A DNA stretch of 44,162 nucleotides from an uncultured Rhizobiaceae group bacterium. Its GTDB lineage: Bacteria; Pseudomonadota; Alphaproteobacteria; Rhizobiales; Rhizobiaceae. The DNA lies in NCBI GenBank assembly GCA_938044775.1, contig CALIOE010000079.1, forward strand, positions 1 through 44,162, in the 5' to 3' direction. The number at the start of each line of letters is the position of its first letter. Position 1 is the stretch's first letter. Below are positions 42,526 through 44,162 of this stretch, one piece after another. The position numbers were made by a program, and so were the translations under genes. The notes below the pieces were generated by a model that worked only from the letters and a program-made list of their open reading frames with translations, did no database searches and had not been told where the DNA came from.

Positions 42526-43860
42526 ATGCGTACCAAAATTTTAGCGCCACGCCTCGTTGCGTTTTCACGGGCAACGGCCCTGATTGCCGTAGCCGGGTTT
42601 CTATCGGCTTGTAGTGCGGATGCCATTCGCTTCGAAGATGCGTTGACCACAAATACAAACCTGACCGACAATCAGCGTGCCATTATCGAAAAACGCGGCA
42701 TTCCAGGCCAGCCATTTCCTGGTGACGAGATTCAGCAAGAGCAGCCTGCCTATTCAGCGCCATCGACCCGGGTTGAGCGCGGCGAACCGCTTGCTCCAAC
42801 TGTACAGCGTTCCGAATTGCCGGCCCCAACGGACAGCAATGGCCGGGTTGTGTTGCAACCCCGCACATCTCAGGCGCGTCCCTTGCGGGTCCTTGACGAC
42901 AACGCCGTAACCACGGGTTCAATACGAGAATCCGCGCCGACCCCGCCTGCAGCCCCAAGTCCGGCCCTCAAACCGGTGGGCGTGGCTAAAGACAATGGTT
43001 CCGGCAAAAAGCTCTCTCCAGGCTGGAACAAGTCGAAAGGCACGATCGTGACCGTTCGCGAGGGCGAGACCCTTTACAACCTGTCGCGCCGTTATGGCGT
43101 TCCGGTCAGAGCAATAATGAAGGCCAATGTGATTTCCGACCCGGCTGCTTTGACCGCTGGTCGCGAAATTCTCATTCCGACCTATTCGTATGGAAAGAAT
43201 GCTCCGGTATCCGCTCCCGACAACAATCCACGGACCAAAACAGCCAGTGCATCACGCGCCGTGGAAGCCAAGGCGGCAGATGCCGGTGACGCGATCGAGG
43301 AGAGCGGCGGTCAGCTTACGCCACCAACCTCCGGCACCGTTCAGATCGACCCGGCATCGACCGGCAGTGTTCCTGCTCGGGAGATCAAAACCGCTAAAGT
43401 TAACAAGCGCGAACAGCCGCAGGAAACGATCAACATCGCCAAGCGGGCCGAGGAGAAAGTCTCCAACCCTGCTAAAACGGCCTCCAGTTCGTTCCGCTGG
43501 CCTGCCAAGGGCCGCGTGATCACCAAGTTTGGGGAACGCAAGAACGGCACAGCCAGTGACGGTATTGATATTTCCGTCCCGCTTGGCACGCCGGTCAAGG
43601 CGTCCGAAAACGGCACCGTGATCTATTCCGGCTCTGAATTGCAGGATTTTGGCAAGCTGGTTCTGCTCAGCCACGAGGGCGGCTGGGTTTCGGCCTACGC
43701 CCATTCCAGCGACGTGTTGGTCAAGCGGGGCGACAAGGTCAAGCGTGGGCAGGTCATCGCCAAATCGGGCAAGTCCGGCAATGCCAACGTCCCGAAGCTG
43801 CATTTCGAACTGCGAAAGAATTCAAATCCGGTAAATCCGCTGAAGCACCTGGCTAAATAG
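42526..43860 (+). CDS. LysM/M23 (LytM-like) lipoprotein, NlpD/DipM-type, probable amidase activator
   Basis: 444 residues. The signal sequence ends in the lipobox LSAC with C29, followed by SAD, so it is a lipoprotein. A LysM domain (about 172-219: GTIVTVREGETLYNLSRRYG) binds peptidoglycan. The M23 domain (about 323-440) starts FRWPAKGRVITKFGERKNGT. The usual zinc ligands are changed: the first His of HxxxD is missing (ASDGID) and HLHF reads KLHF. This is as in NlpD and EnvC, which are not hydrolases but activate cell-wall amidases. A CtrA-type box lies upstream. A role in daughter-cell separation is inferred. Confidence 0.93.
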   Translation: MRTKILAPRLVAFSRATALIAVAGFLSACSADAIRFEDALTTNTNLTDNQRAIIEKRGIPGQPFPGDEIQQEQPAYSAPSTRVERGEPLAPTVQRSELPAPTDSNGRVVLQPRTSQARPLRVLDDNAVTTGSIRESAPTPPAAPSPALKPVGVAKDNGSGKKLSPGWNKSKGTIVTVREGETLYNLSRRYGVPVRAIMKANVISDPAALTAGREILIPTYSYGKNAPVSAPDNNPRTKTASASRAVEAKAADAGDAIEESGGQLTPPTSGTVQIDPASTGSVPAREIKTAKVNKREQPQETINIAKRAEEKVSNPAKTASSSFRWPAKGRVITKFGERKNGTASDGIDISVPLGTPVKASENGTVIYSGSELQDFGKLVLLSHEGGWVSAYAHSSDVLVKRGDKVKRGQVIAKSGKSGNANVPKLHFELRKNSNPVNPLKHLAK

Positions 43861-43862
43861 GC

Positions 43863-44162
43863 TTACCCCAGCTGTCTTCCGAGCCTGCCGGCGAGGTCAC
43901 AGACATATTGCCAGGCAACACGACCGGATCGACTGCCGCGGGTGGTCGACCATTCCAGCGCATCGCCTCGCACATCATCCAGCGTTGTGCCGAGTTGGAA
44001 ATGGTTGATGTATCCCTCGACCATGTTGAGATAGTCGTCCTGACTGCATTTGTGAAAACCCAGCCAGAGGCCGAAACGGTCCGAGAGTGAGACTTTCTCC
44101 TCAATCGCTTCGCTTGGCGAGATTGCGGTCGAACGCTCGTTCTCGATCATGTCACGCGGCAT
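43863..44162 (-). CDS. DUF815-family ATP-binding protein, C-terminal part (partial, 5' end outside window)
   Basis: The last 99 codons of a minus-strand gene whose 5' end is outside the window. The segment RDMIENERSTAISPSEAIEE, followed by KVSLSDRFGLWLGFHKCSQD and then DDYLNMVEGYINHF, matches the C-terminal AAA+ lid of the DUF815 ATPases, as I recall them in rhizobia. The Walker motifs lie outside the window. The convergent neighbour ends two bases before its stop. Function of the family is poorly known. Confidence 0.85.
   Translation of the reverse strand: MPRDMIENERSTAISPSEAIEEKVSLSDRFGLWLGFHKCSQDDYLNMVEGYINHFQLGTTLDDVRGDALEWSTTRGSRSGRVAWQYVCDLAGRLGRQLG

Overview
The window is a 44 kb stretch of an alphaproteobacterial chromosome, most likely from the Hyphomicrobiales (rhizobia and relatives). 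The protein sequences are alphaproteobacterial in type: the EF-Tu C-terminus, ribosomal proteins, RpoA, an ATP12-type F1 assembly factor, a TatB with a basic tail and a DUF815 ATPase. The order argS, SPOR protein, nagZ-like, scpA, scpB, tatA, tatB, tatC, serS, surE, pcm, M23/LysM lipoprotein, DUF815 is typical of rhizobial genomes. I see no rRNA, tRNA, insertion sequence, prophage or CRISPR array.

Region 1 (1-15256) is the translation supercluster. It holds the end of tuf, the S10 genes (rpsJ to rpsQ), the spc genes (rplN to rplO), secY and adk, and then the alpha genes (rpsM, rpsK, rpoA, rplQ). The genes are co-directional and tightly packed, and several starts overlap the preceding stop. 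Two intrinsic terminators mark breaks, one after rplO and one after rplQ. Several spacers carry strong hairpins: tuf-rpsJ, rpsQ-rplN and rpsH-rplF. Between the rplO terminator and secY lies a 66-codon gene whose first 49 residues align, without gaps and in the same numbering, with the N-terminus and first membrane helix of the adjacent SecY. I consider this the most unusual object in the window.

Region 2 (15296-19134) carries an extended short-chain reductase, a periplasmic Deg/HtrA protease and the replication-recombination ATPase RarA. Region 3 (19183-23969) is a self-contained sugar-uptake cassette: a GntR-like LacI-family repressor transcribed divergently from a CUT2 ABC transporter (ATPase, permease, binding protein). 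The 122-bp gap between them holds two copies of a perfect palindrome in inverted orientation, each placed at the expected start point of one promoter. No catabolic enzyme accompanies the transporter, so its substrate is not decided.

Region 4 (24163-27860) has the fluoride exporter CrcB, an RluC/D-type pseudouridine synthase, an ATP12 chaperone, a four-helix membrane class III nucleotide cyclase whose start overlaps the ATP12 stop, and, convergently, ErpA. Region 5 (27977-36402) runs from a dGTPase-like HD protein and ArgS through a very large SPOR-domain protein and a NagZ-like glycosidase to the ScpA and ScpB chromosome-segregation pair. Region 6 (36496-44162) holds an orphan Fbp/Pot-type ABC ATPase, the complete TatABC translocase, SerS, SurE, Pcm and a LysM/M23 lipoprotein. 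The lipoprotein's peptidase domain lacks key zinc-binding histidines, and a perfect TTAA-N7-TTAA (CtrA-type) box lies upstream of its gene. The window closes with the C-terminal part of a DUF815 ATPase on the minus strand.

Functionally the window is mostly housekeeping: translation, secretion (Sec and Tat), envelope maintenance and chromosome segregation. Accessory genes (the reductase, the ABC cassette, the cyclase and the orphan ATPase) appear to be interposed in this conserved framework. That last statement rests on remembered rhizobial gene order and not on a comparison made here.
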